The notes beneath the pieces were generated by a model that saw only the letters and a program-made list of their open reading frames with translations, had not been told where the DNA came from and did no database searches. The translations under genes were made by a program, and so were the position numbers. Of a stretch of DNA of 64,000 nt, positions 12,153 to 22,797 are shown in pieces. This DNA is from Niebla homalea. Lineage: Eukaryota > Ascomycota > Lecanoromycetes > Lecanorales > Ramalinaceae. The DNA lies in NCBI GenBank assembly GCA_019925105.1, contig JAHGAU010000013.1:1240001-1304000 (forward strand), read 5' to 3'. Each line of letters starts with the position of its first letter. Position 1 is the first letter of the stretch.

Positions 12153-13055
12153 GGCTAGATGTTCCCGTCGACTGATACTGTTTACGCCTCGGAGGAGCCC
12201 GAGATTAGAGGGGTGCTCAAAGATTGACTATCAAATTGAGGTAGAAGCTGTGCAGGCCAGACGATTCAATGTAGATAGCAGCTCTCCCTTTCCATGCACA
12301 AAAATGCTTTGGCGAGGTCCAGTACAAAGTACGTAGCTTCCGGAATCCCTAGATGGCCTTTTCGTCACATCTACAAGACGTCGCTAGTGGCTCCACGCAG
12401 CAGGTCAAGCTTCTCTCAAGCCAGCAGCGCCACCATCAAGACACGCTGCGCCAAATGAGAAGTTGGGATCAGTGCGAGAGAAGACAGTTTGACAACAAGG
12501 CAGGGAAGGACGTGTATTGAGGGATTTGGCAGGATGAGGGAGTTTTTAAAATCCACCAGCACTCAAGGAGAACCTAGTCCCAACGAAGAGAGGAACCTGG
12601 AAGATTTGAAATACCCCCCCCTTGTACTTCTCTGGCACCCTGGCTATTGGGCAGCTCAGGCTTCACTCGCGAAGCCTGCTGTCAGCCTGCCCAGATTGAG
12701 CATCGCGTCATGTACGAAGCAATTCCATGGGCAAAACAGGGCGCTGGGCCTGCAGTCTAGACCCGGAAATAGACCGAACATTGCATAGAGGGATTGAGTG
12801 ATCGACCATTGATCGACCATTGATCGACCATTCGATATTGGTATGGTGTGACCGTGGGATGAAGGACAACAAATTGGAATTGAAAAAAGGTTTTAGGTCA
12901 AAGAGAAAAATCAGAAAACAAAATCAAATGATCTCATGCCAATCGTCCCGCACTTTCCGTTTTAAGTAAGCAGAGAAGTACCTACATTATAGATTGAAAG
13001 AGGGAACACAAGGTCCACAATACCGTACAACAAGCCCCAAAATCTATTCAAAATT
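12153..13055. other. Intergenic, short tandem repeat inside
   Basis: About 900 bases with no gene I can support. It should contain the promoter of the orphan gene on the left and the 3' UTR of the Zn2Cys6 gene on the right (both minus strand). The only structure noticed is the 11-bp triplicate at 12800-12832. Confidence 0.35.
12800..12832. repeat. 11-bp tandem repeat, three perfect copies
   Basis: The unit gatcgaccatt occurs three times head to tail without a mismatch. It lies ~225 bp downstream of the Zn2Cys6 gene's stop. It contains GATCGA half-palindromes. No function is evident. Confidence 0.8.
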
Positions 13056-15175
13056 CTATGCAAAGACCGTCAAATAGCCCTTGGAGGTGACGGTAGCCCA
13101 ATCAGCCTTCCCTTGGCTCTGCTTGCCCGTTCCCGTCGCTGCATCTGCAAGGTGACGCAGAGCGCCCTCATCAGCATCCTGTCCTGCCTTGGCCCCCTGA
13201 GCGCTAAGTTTGGTGTGGATGTAATCCCCAATCGGTCTCTGCCAGCCGGGGGGGACTTGTCCACCCGTGCACGTGGCCAGTAAGGCATTCAGGCCTTCGG
13301 TCGCAGCAGCTTGGTCAACCGTAATGGCAGCGGCGAGCGCGACGGCAGTGAGACTGGTGAAGTGGTGGTCGAACGGCGATGCAGCATAATTTCCACTGCG
13401 GAGAAAACTCACGGAGTGGAGAGCTGCCTCCATGATTGGGGAGCCGCCGGGGTAGGAAGGTTCCGTGGCTTTGTCACTGAGAATCTTCACATGCAGATAG
13501 GCGAGATGGACCAAAGGCATCTGTGGAAGCAGCGGCTCAATGCTCTCATAGATTCGTTGGACTTCTCCGCGCATCAGGAGCATGATGGCCCGACCCGGGC
13601 CGGTGCGCTCGGCGAGATCTTGCTCATGGTGGAGAAATGCGTTGGAGAGGTGACCAAGCGCGATGGAAATGCCTGCTGGTACTTAGCTTCAAGCGATTAA
13701 GCAGGGGCCGAGTTTACCTACGAAGCATGTGGTATGAAGGACTTCCCAACAGCGCATGATCAGACGAGTCCATCATGATGTCTTCATCGTGAATTAATGT
13801 CGCACTGCAGGTCGCTGCCGAATGCCACCGATCTAGAATGATTAGACTGAGCCAGGAGCGGCGAAGAAGTCTGCCGGTCTCGTTGGTATTGGGCCCCACA
13901 GGCCTTTGCAACCTGAGAGAATTGGCCAGGGCGACTGCGGATCCTAGCCAAGTTCCACCACGGGCGGACGTAGGACCGCCAAGCTCATCGGCAATTGTAA
14001 GGAATAGGAGCATCTGAAGGCGGAGGAGATTGTCTCCCTGAGACGAACTCGCCGATTGACTCCGCTGAGCGGCAAGGCATTGATCAGCGGCAGACTTCGC
14101 TTCTGCGCTTAAGATCGTGAGGGACGCAGATCTGACGGCGATATGAAAGGCTGCAAAGAAGGCTTGGCGAAGCTCTGAGGCCGCGTGATCAAGTGCTGAT
14201 TGCAGACTGGCCTGTGACTCCGGCAGTATGGGTAGTACGATGTGTATGCTCCTGAAGTAGCTACGGCCATTGTTAGTCAAGATTTCAAGGTATAGGATGT
14301 CTGACATACACATCCAGACTGGCTTGTGCGATTCCAACAACTGCAGTGCCACTCTGAGCGGGCAGATCATACACGGGAGGTTGCATGACGGCCATACTCG
14401 GCGCTGGTGGGGCGCCTCGGGCATGGTATTGCAACTGCTCAGCTGCTTGTATGTACTCAGGTGTGCCATCAGCCATGGAGTGGGTGCGCTTGCGCGCTTG
14501 TATTGGTGTGTTGTACGACAGATGAGGGGGGTATGTAGGCGCATCATGAGGAGGCAGTCCTTGATACTGCATCTCTGGCTGAGGAGCGCCAGGGTACTCA
14601 AGGCGGCTGACGCGCTCCGCCAATTCCTTGATATACCTGTCATCTATCAGTGCTGCATTGTTTGTCGGACAGAAAATGACGCACCCTTTGCTTGGACCTC
14701 GCTTCTGTGGCTGTCGACTGAATTGACAAATCGCATTGGTTCGTCTGCAATTCGTGCATAGTACGCCAGGCTGATCGGTCTCGGCATCACATCGTACCTG
14801 ATCTTGTCAATGGGAAGCGCGGTTCGGTGATGGTTGATACGTGCATACCTTTTTTCTCCTGCACTCATCACAAGCTCTAGATACCTTGGACTTTTTCTTC
14901 GCGGAAGGATCGGTGCTTTGTCCTCTGTCCGCATCCAATCCTTGCTGCGCCATCTGTTGAGGAGTTGAGGGTTCATTTGGATTGAATGACTGAACATATT
15001 GGAAGCCTTGAGGGATGTTATTGGCATCGTTGGCGGGTTCGTGCATCATCGCAGTTGGCGCATGGGGAATGGCGGGCGCAACCTCTGGGGGCATCGGTTG
15101 TTGTGGCTGTTGGTTGTGGTACGGATGCGCCTGGTTGCCCGGCTCAGGTGAGGGATAGCGATTCTCTTGTGCCAT
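13056..15175 (-). CDS. Zn2Cys6 transcription factor, Rgt1-like
   Basis: A nuclear binuclear zinc-cluster regulator. The zinc cluster is split by an intron after RACDECRRKK (near 14860) and continues VRCDAETDQ...VLCTNCRRTNAICQF, giving the six cysteines. A basic linker (RQPQKRGPSKG) follows, then YIKELAERVSRLE, which should be the dimerising helix. The KRGPSKGYIKEL linker is characteristic of the Rgt1-like glucose/hexose-transporter regulators. A fungal-specific middle region is spread over exons at about 14643-13714 and 13700-13056 and includes LLRRSWLSLIILDRWHSA. The first in-frame ATG is at 15175. The frame stays open upstream to 15268 without an ATG, so an extra 5' exon is possible. The N-terminus is Pro/Gln-rich. 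The exact carbon-source role is inferred from family resemblance only. Confidence 0.82.
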
Positions 15176-15935
15176 ATTGCGCGATGAAGTGTCTGGGGCG
15201 TTCGGGGCCTTTGAATGTGGTGATGGAACGTTGATTGGGAAAGATGAGGATGACGAAAGAGTGTCCAAAGACCTTGCCTACTTGGGCGCCTCATTGTCAC
15301 TAGCGCCGACTCTTGGCTTAGCTTCAGGAGGTGTCGAATCATCATTTTGCGACTCGTATTCGAAACTCAGAACAAGAGCGATGTTTCCCAACTGCCATCC
15401 ACGACATGCAATTGAATCATTATCTACATTCTGGATGATTGATATAAATGTGCGGAGAAGGAGGCATATTATTCCTAGTGAACGGCTCGGAAGAACCTGC
15501 TACGGCGACGCAGCAACAAGATGCCCGGCGAAGTGATTCAAATATGGGAGATGTTGTTCAGATCAATTTGCTCGTTGCTTCTAAGCAAAGCATAGCAATG
15601 GTAGAAGTCTCGCGGAGCCGCAAAGCGACATGGACCGCCTTCACCGTTGAGATGGAGCTCCATCTTGCAGAACAGTTCTGCCTATCATCAACCCTTCCAT
15701 CCACCATCTTCCCTTTTTCCAGACTTGGCGGAGTCTCCTCCGTAATCTCTAAGCCAGCATCTCTTGAGGCGGAATCGTTGGTGCACATGTGAAGACTCCA
15801 AACTTCAAAATCTTCCCTCCAGAGGCGCGACACGTAGGAGGCCCGTTTTTCTTCAACTGTCTGAAGGGACGTGTCGGGTTCACGCCTCAAGGCTGCGAAT
15901 CTTCGTACTGCTTCGCCAATGGCCTTGCCTCTCCC
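15176..15935. other. Promoter/5' region of the Rgt1-like gene
   Basis: No complete gene supported. On the minus strand, a frame ending at the TAG at 15278-15280 reads ESQNDDSTPPEAKPR then VGASDNEAPK, which has coding-like composition. It could be an upstream open frame or an unplaced 5' exon. A second minus frame at 15890-15558 has no recognisable content. Confidence 0.3.
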
Positions 15936-16634
15936 TTATCGTCTCTTCTTGCCCAGCACCTCTGTGAAGCCGTCATCGTCTACTTTTGGCACCACCTTTT
16001 CTTTCGGCACACGAACTAGTTCGGGAGCTTCGTCCATGTCCACATCCTGGTCATCATCATTATCTTCACTATCCCAGTCTTCATCATTATCGTCCTCATC
16101 TTCATCTCTCTCGACGTGTTGCACAGCAATGCGCTTCTCTCCCCCGCACTTCTGTTTCTGCGACCATTTGTCATACATCTCATCCACCATCCGGAAATTC
16201 CCTTGTAGGCATAGCTTTTTCAATCCTATGATCTTGGCCGCGACCTCTTCCGCGGATCCGTCGTCTATATGGACGTCAAAGTTGTCGTTCATGACGCCAA
16301 TCATGAACTCCTCTAGGTAATCAACATCGGCGTCCGATTCGCTCGTCAGGAGCTCTGAGACCTGGCCCGCAAACCAATCGCGCTTCTCAGCAGTATCAGG
16401 GCCACCGAATGAATTTTGTACAGCGATTGTAAGCGAAGTCCATGAGTAAAGCGCGAGGGCAATGGCGAGGTCGATTTTGGCTTGGATCTTTTCTGGAGGA
16501 GAGGATTGTCAGCCTGCTGGTGGCAGTATTGCAAAGGCACAGGCAAGTCACTTGCCGGCTGATGGAGGAAGTGCGACCCCGCCGTCTTCCCTAGGCAGAT
16601 GCGACGAGGTCTGCGCTGAAGTTGGGACTGACAT
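15936..16634 (-). CDS. TSR2: Pre-rRNA-processing protein Tsr2
   Basis: Tsr2 is the escort/chaperone of ribosomal protein eS26 and is needed for 20S pre-rRNA processing. The ATG is at 16634. A short exon (MSVPTSAQTSSHLPRED...) is followed by a GTGACT intron with GGCTGAC branch and CAG acceptor, restoring KIQAKIDLAIALALYSW in phase. The Tsr2 core continues with WFAGQVSELLTS and YLEEFMIGVMNDNFDVHID. A long Asp/Glu tract (DEDEDDNDEDWDSED, near 16060-16110) precedes the family's C-terminal signature DDDGFTEVLGKKRR. Length (~210 residues) fits. The N-terminal ~25 residues are less conserved. It diverges from the hydrolase gene at 16997. Confidence 0.88.
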
Positions 16635-16996
16635 GCTCAATGGTGCAAGAAATAGAATGTGGGTGGTTGATTCGCGGTGGAAATTGCGCCTCGGAAGATC
16701 GTCCGGCAAATGACCTCACTCTTTTATTTAAATGACGCCGTTGGAACAGTTAATGAGCTGTCGCAGATTGGACTTTCCTTGAAAATTCCTGGATGCGCCG
16801 ACACTCAAGGATCCTCACCGCCCTTGCGCTCATGCTGTAGTACTTGCGCGCGCTCATTGATTCGAGATCCTACTTGTATGTTACTTTGGAGCTCTTCACA
16901 ACGCTAGATATTCCAGCATAGAACTAAACCTTCTGCTATCTACGTCTCCAGCTGCCGACTGACAGACTGTACCAATACCTGTATACATAAATCGCA
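16635..16996. promoter_or_regulatory. Divergent promoter TSR2 / hydrolase
   Basis: A 362-bp shared upstream region between divergent start codons. I see no specific factor site I would name. Confidence 0.4.
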
Positions 16997-19900
16997 ATGG
17001 TCTTCAATACCATCACCGTCAGCACTGCCGTCACCCCTACCGTTATTGAGACATACCTTTCCCACGTGCGTGCCCTTGTTCCCCTCCCTTGCACAGAGAC
17101 TTCTATAGCTAATCTTGTTGCAGTACCTGCATCGCAAGTCCCTTCACCAGGAGCCAACCGCGCACATTTCCTATCACGAAGGTATAAGACTCATACGCCA
17201 ATTCCTCCAGTACGCTTCCCACCATACAGTCGAAGACGTCCAAGCTTTCACTTCACAATGGGTTCCTAGCCCGCGCTGGGTACGCGTTGAAGAAGTCAAG
17301 ATACCTGAGAAGGCCTTGAATGAAGCGGCAGAAGCTATATGCTCTCAATTGGGTCGGCATGGCGTTGACAGGGTAGGAGGGGAGAAGTGGTGGCAGTGGA
17401 GAAGAGACAATGGAATATTGCAGGCAGAATGGATCGAGATGCGGAGGGATCACGCGAAGAGGAAACAGCCAGGGGCAAAGTCGAAACGTATCATGCTTTA
17501 TGTGCACGGTGGAGCCTACTTTTTTGGGAGCGTTGATGAGCATCGCTATCAGATGCAGCGGCATGCCAGGAAATTAGAGGCAAGGGTGCTTGCTCGGTAA
17601 GAAACAACGGAGGATTGGAAAACACAACATCATACTGACGAGACATAGTATGTATTGCGCCTGACTTTCTGCCGGACGGGAATCGCTTACCCATGATAGC
17701 TCGATACCGCCTGGCACCGCAATTTCCATTTCCTTGTGGGCTTCACGATTGTTTAGCATCGTATCTGCATCTCCTAACCCTTCACTCTCGCAATGAGATA
17801 ATACTAGCTGGTGACTCCGCAGGCGGAGGTATGATCGTTAGGTGAGCCTATCTGGTCAAAAATTTGTGAAGCGTGCTCAACGCCGCCAGTATCCTTGTCA
17901 TCCTTCGTGATAGAGACATTCCGATGCCAGCCGGCGCCATCCTCATCTCACCGTGGGTGGATCTCACACATTCATTTCCCAGCGTGGTGGGTGATGGATC
18001 ACGCGATTACATCCCAGCTCATGGCTTCCACCAACGCCCGTCCACCTCATGGCCTCCACCAAACTCTGATGAGATGGAGGCAGTAGCACAAGCTGCGATA
18101 AGAGACGTTGTCGACCGTGAAATGGGAAGGAAATCGACGCAACAAGAAAGACAGAAGGCTGAAGACGACGCCACACAAGGCTTCACTGTCGACCATAACC
18201 CCAAGAAAATTGACCCTAAGCGCAACAAGGACAATCCGTTCGGAAGTGAAGGTGCAGGTGAAAGACCCGGAAATACTATACCTGGCTCTGGTCATGATCT
18301 ATCAATCATGATAAAGGGTAAGATGATTACGATCAAAGATCAGATACAGATGTACACTACTAATCAGCTAATATCCCACCCTCTCGTATCGCCCATCCTC
18401 CAACCATCTCTCGGCGGACTTCCCCCACTTCTAATAATGACCGGTGGCGGTGAGGTCCTTCGTGACGAACAGATCTATCTCGCACACAAGGCAGCTAACC
18501 CTTCGAAATACCCTCTTGGGGATGCATACCTGCATCAATACCCTCATATCCAAGAGATAATCTCTAAATGGAAGCCCACGGACGTCCAGCTCCAAGTCTG
18601 GGACGACCTCTGTCATGTTGGGCCAACCTTAAGCTTCACCCGCCCAGCCAAATTTATGTACCGCTCCATCGCTCAATTCGGCGCCTGGGTGCTTGCCAAA
18701 GCGCAGAACACCGAGATCGAGATTCAAGATGATGACGACATGTCCATCATCTCGTCAGACACAGACACTGATGAGGACGAGAGAAAGCCCGCGCGGTCAG
18801 GAACTGACGATCCCCTGACCAAGGTGGGCAAGGCCGGTGATCCACTTCCGCACTTCAAGAACCATATGATCCGCCAGCGCATCGATCGCCATGGCAATGC
18901 ATTCTCGCTTGGATCCTCTTCCACTCTCCCAGCGCTGCAAGTCCCCGCCAACGAAGTCGGCGTCATCAAACCCGGGCCCGTCCAAAAATGGATGAGCGCC
19001 CGCAAAGAATGGGACAGCAAATATGCCAAGGAGAAACGCAAAGTGCAAAAACAGAGGGCCAAAGAAATGTCACAGGGTTACCTAGACTTCGGCAACGACG
19101 AAGTCCCGCCCCCCTCAGCGCTCGCTGGGAGGCGGAGCGCAAACATGCCAAAAGAGGCGAAGAGGGGACGGAGTTGGGGAATGAGTCTGTGGAGCTTGTG
19201 GGGCAGCTCACATGATGAGAATACGATAGAGAGGGAGGAGAAGGCTGATAAACAGGGTGAAGGGGTGGACACCGCGACAGTCACGCAGACGCCAGGAGAG
19301 AGCAGTTTAACCAACACCAAGACTGGCGACGGGAGAAGGACTAGTAGAGCGCGTGGGAATTCCAGATCGAAATCTCGCCGGCGGACTGTATCATACACTG
19401 GCCAAGACGTCGATGGAGTCAGTGATCTTGCTGTTCTTGCTCCTTTGCGGGAAGGGAAAGATCAACCACCCGCCTCGGCTGGTCCTACAAACTTATCTCC
19501 AGACGCCGCTCTCCTCACCGCACACAGCCCGAACCGCCCATCTCATGGTAACAAAGCCTTCCCTTTCAAGCTGGGCACCCACATGATGAACAACGGCGCC
19601 AACGCCAGCACTGTCACGTTGATGAGCCAAGCTGCGCCTGGGACACCAAAGGGTGAAGAGCAAGGGAAGCAACTGGGTGAATCCACTGTTGGATTCTCCT
19701 CTTCTGAACCCAGCAAGGACAGAGACACGGCAAGTTACAATGACGGTACAGCCGGGCTAGAAAGAAGAGCCACCAAGGAGGATAGAGATGGGGTGTTGCA
19801 CAAAGCACTCGTGGAGAGCGGGATCGCTCAGGAGGCGACGCAGGAGGAGATGGCCAGTGCTGCGCCTGCGTCTCCGTCAGCGGCACATGAAACAGCAGAC

Positions 19901-20284
19901 AGTGGCAACGACAGGGATCGCGCGATGGGAGGCGCCGCGATTGACAGAAGAACCACCAGGGAAGACAGAGATGGAGTACTCCATAAAGCCCTGGTAGACC
20001 ATGGCATCGCTAAACCAGCGTCTAGCGGGCCACCTCTTGCTGCCCCATCCTCCACGCCAGGAGAACAGGACGCGTCAGGTGCCGAAGATGATGAGGATGA
20101 GGGCGCCAAAACTCCCACCATGTTGCAGCCAGGCGGAGACAGGAGAGATACGATGGCAGATAGCGATGGGGTTCTGCACAAAGCGTTGGCGGAGCGAGGG
20201 GTGGCTCGGAACGCAAATGCGAGTGGGAAGAAGCCGGAGCGGCCGGATCTCGAACGTTTCGAGACCGCCTCGGAGGAGCTCTGA
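16997..20284 (+). CDS. Large HSL-type alpha/beta hydrolase with C-terminal repeats
   Basis: A lipase/esterase of the hormone-sensitive-lipase type. Exon 1 (from ATG 16997) joins ...IETYLSH to YLHRKSL at 17125. The oxyanion motif HGGAYFFG is encoded near 17505, [10 protein letters not shown] near 17705, and the nucleophile elbow GDSAGGG near 17810. The C-terminal catalytic region shows [10 protein letters not shown] and a candidate His in [12 protein letters not shown] (near 18610). The junction near 17597-17700 does not close in phase with any canonical splice pair I can find (see findings). The last exon opens at ~17877 and runs to 20284. Beyond the hydrolase domain lies a ~500-residue Ser/Asp/Lys-rich tail with three copies of a ~24-residue motif built on [15 protein letters not shown]. 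No signal peptide; probably cytosolic or lipid-droplet associated, which is inference. Confidence 0.8.
19756..20208 (+). repeat. Three coding repeats ([14 protein letters not shown])
   Basis: Three related segments at about 19756-19831, 19939-20010 and 20137-20208 encode [34 protein letters not shown] and [17 protein letters not shown]. Each is followed by a four- to seven-residue VES/VDH/AER-GIA/GVA end. They are separated by ~35-40 residues of Ala/Ser/Glu-rich spacer. The strict DGVLHKAL core suggests a short binding motif under selection. Confidence 0.85.
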
Positions 20285-20594
20285 AGGCTGGTGTCTGTCT
20301 ATATGTAGTATATTCATCCCCCAGAAAGACCATATGGGAGGAACGCATCGTTGGAACAGGAGGGCAATGCATGCATGTATGGTCTGCCAGCGTCACTGCG
20401 ACCTGCCACCTGCTTCACACGGTTTTAGCTTGAGTATACGAGATTCTTCAATCCGTTGTGACCTTGTCAGGGGTTACAAAGCGGGACCCCTAGAAAGATG
20501 CAATACTGCGTGTGAATTTTAGGAGCAGCACGTGTTAACATTGGGTGTCCGTATGATGCATGAATCAAGACAAAACATGCATTGCTATATTTTG
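20285..20594. other. Intergenic between hydrolase and transposon
   Basis: 3' UTR and flank of the hydrolase gene; no gene seen. Its last eight bases (20587-20594, atattttg) are the left target-site duplicate of the transposon. Confidence 0.5.
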
Positions 20595-21554
20595 GGGATC
20601 ATATACACGTAAACCCCCAGGATATACATATACGCCCCCAGTTTCCCTGCATTCCCTGCATGTACACCCTTTTTTTGCGGGTATATTCAGTAATAGCGGT
20701 AGTATTTCTCAGCATTGCGGAAGCACTTGGGAGCATTTTATAGTGCACCAAAGGGAATTTGCGCATATCGTCACGTATGCTACCACGGCAACAACGGGTA
20801 CATTGACTAGGTGTTATTGGTGGTTCCGGTGGTAGTAAGTAGATAGATGATACGCCGAGGACCGCGATGAGAGCAAAAGGACGTTTGGTTATTGAGAAAC
20901 ATGTGCATGCTGAGTCTACCTATGTAGATCCACCCACCCTTCCCACCTACGAGTACGGTTTCCGGGCCTTTTGTCAAACAGTTACTCTTTCCCTTTTGAG
21001 TTTAAGCTCACTCCTGATGGCTCACTCCTAATGGCTCACTCCTGATGGCTCATTCCTGACGGCTGGCTCTTGGACGACGGCTTAGCAATCCACTACCCTT
21101 TGTCCACGTTTGATGAGGTCGACCCTACTTTGTTCTTGTACACGCGTTTCCCAGGCCTTGATCACGAGGTCCTCCTCGTCACGGGCAACCTGGGAGGCTG
21201 TAATGGCGAGCCTTGGAGTTGCTCCGCCGGTAGCTCTACTACGCGAGGTCGTTGACTTAAGGCCCAATCTTGTACCGCAAAGGATAAAGGAGCTATCTGA
21301 AGTATCGCTTATGCTATTAGGTAAGGGTGCGAGGTGTATGGTGGTGGTGGGTGGTGGGCCTGACCGACTGGGGGGCGCGTTGTTTGGACTTTGCCAAAAA
21401 AACAAAAAAAGTCTTCCGCAATGCTGAGAAATACTACAGGAATTACTGGATATACCCGCAAAAAAAGGGTGTACATGCAGGGAATTTGGGGTGTACATGC
21501 AGGGAAACTGGGCGCGTATATGTATATCGCGGGGGTGTACGTGTAGATGATCCC
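20595..21554. mobile_element. 960-bp inverted-repeat DNA transposon (MITE-like)
   Basis: Long terminal inverted repeats at 20595-20723 (left) and about 21414-21554 (right) start and end with gggatcat/atgatccc and share gatatacatatacgc, ctgcatgtacaccc, tgcgggtatat and gtatttctcagcattgcgg. The element is flanked on both sides by the identical 8-bp sequence atattttg (20587-20594 and 21555-21562), an intact target-site duplication. An 8-bp duplication fits hAT, P or Merlin elements. The interior is ~690 bp and encodes no transposase I can see, so it is non-autonomous. A minus-strand open frame inside (about 21320-21082) has protein-like composition (LVIKAWETRVQEQSRVDL) and may be captured or eroded coding sequence. 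Confidence 0.85.
21006..21061. repeat. 14-bp tandem repeat inside the transposon
   Basis: Four units of gctcactcctgatg, of which the first and third are identical and the second and fourth carry one or two changes. It lies in the interior of the inverted-repeat element, where subterminal repeats often bind transposase; that role here is inference. Confidence 0.8.
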
Positions 21555-22419
21555 ATATTTTGTCATAGTTCCAGTGGCCTGGATCTACCGTTCTCCGGCC
21601 TACTTGCCCTACGAGCATTAGCTCCATGACACCGCTCACCACCCACCCTCGCCAAAATAAATTGCAACGTCGGAAAATTTCTAACTCCTCTTTCTGCAAC
21701 CAATGCGCCCTTTGAGGCAAAGACCTTAGTGGATGAGAGAAAATAGATCATTTGGAAGAGATCTAATTTCGCTACTTAGCGAGTTACCTGCACCTGCACC
21801 CCCTTATTACCCTCACACTGATAGAGTATTGACGCTCGTGTGAGAGTGCGAGTGCGGGTGCAGGTGCGGGTGAGTGGTGAGGGTAAGCTAGTGAGTGGTG
21901 CCGGTGGGGAGTGGTAAGGGTGGTGAGTGTGACGTGGTGATGTGAGTGGTGAGGTGAGTGGTAAAGTGATGAGCCCCTGAAGGCGCAGGTCGATATTGTG
22001 TACGAATCAGGAACGATTTTGAGAGAGGTTCGTCATTCGCTTAAAGTCTATCTAAAATGCCCAGCTGTACTGAGATATATGGTCTAATGCTGTAATATAC
22101 ACGTTTCATGCTACGCTTGCATGAGGGGCTCAGTAACACTACATGCTTCCAACACCCATGCATGTTCAGGTTGAGATGACCTCATTTTAGAGCCACAAGA
22201 AAAGCAAGGGAACCCATAGATGCACGTCTTTGAATGGTAGGATGGATGATGAAGAATCTACCTGCTACGAGGAGCAAATCTGCGTATGGGGGCTAAGGCC
22301 CAAAACGCCAGCAAAAGACGCAGAATACCCCAAAACAGGAAACCACTATGCACTACAGAGTTGCAGAATCAAAGCATAGCCGAGTAACGGTATGCGTGGG
22401 TTCAAGCATCAGCCTGATG
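21555..22419. other. GT-rich repetitive intergenic DNA
   Basis: No gene. From 21785 to about 21980 the sequence is a degenerate GT/GAG-rich array (gtgagtggtg, gtgcgggtgc variants). It includes a perfect 12-bp inverted repeat, gcacctgcaccc at 21790-21801 and gggtgcaggtgc at 21856-21867, extended by near-matched arms around accctcaca/tgtgagagt. Confidence 0.6.
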
Positions 22420-22797
22420 GCTGCAACACCTTCATCCACCCACCCCTCCGACGCCACCCGCGTCGTCCTCTCCATCAAAGGTTGCTATTCCCCCCACCAC
22501 CAGTCCCAACGGCACCCTCTCATCCATCAGCCGTTCTGTCGACGAATCCTTGACAGTGCTGGACGGCACCAAACCTATCAACGTCTTCGAACAACCGCCC
22601 GCCTTGACTCTTTCTCTCCCGTAGAGACATCCATCACCGCGCTTAGCCGAGCTAGTCAATCGAGGGTAGGATCGGCTGGGTAGGCCTGTCTGAGGTGTCC
22701 AGCGCAGACAATTTGTTCGTGCTGCGGCGGTTCATTCCCATTGCGGCTGTGGAGATGGGGTTGAGCTATTTCACCCTTGCGAGTTCGTGATCCTGGT
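22420..22797 (+). pseudogene. Aldo/keto reductase relic (pyridoxal-reductase-like)
   Basis: Three reading frames together read as the middle of a fungal aldo/keto reductase. The pieces are SDATRVVLSIKG, then NGTLSSISRSVDESLTVLDG and KPINVFEQ, then VETSITAL, LAELVNRG and GRIGWVGLSEVSSADN, ending FIPIAAVEMGLSYF. These match the pyridoxal-reductase-type region with the GKIGxIGLSEVS strand and HPIAAVEVExS. The frame changes at a C6 run near 22490, again after the ALTLSLP stop near 22622, and once or twice more near 22650-22670. The N-terminal catalytic part and the C-terminus are absent. Introns cannot explain so many shifts, so this is a decayed gene fragment. Confidence 0.72.

Noticed and set aside
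21082..21720. 212-codon minus-strand open frame across the transposon's right arm
   Set aside because: It runs through the inverted repeat and the target duplicate into flanking DNA, so as a whole it cannot be a real gene. Only the inner part has protein-like composition.
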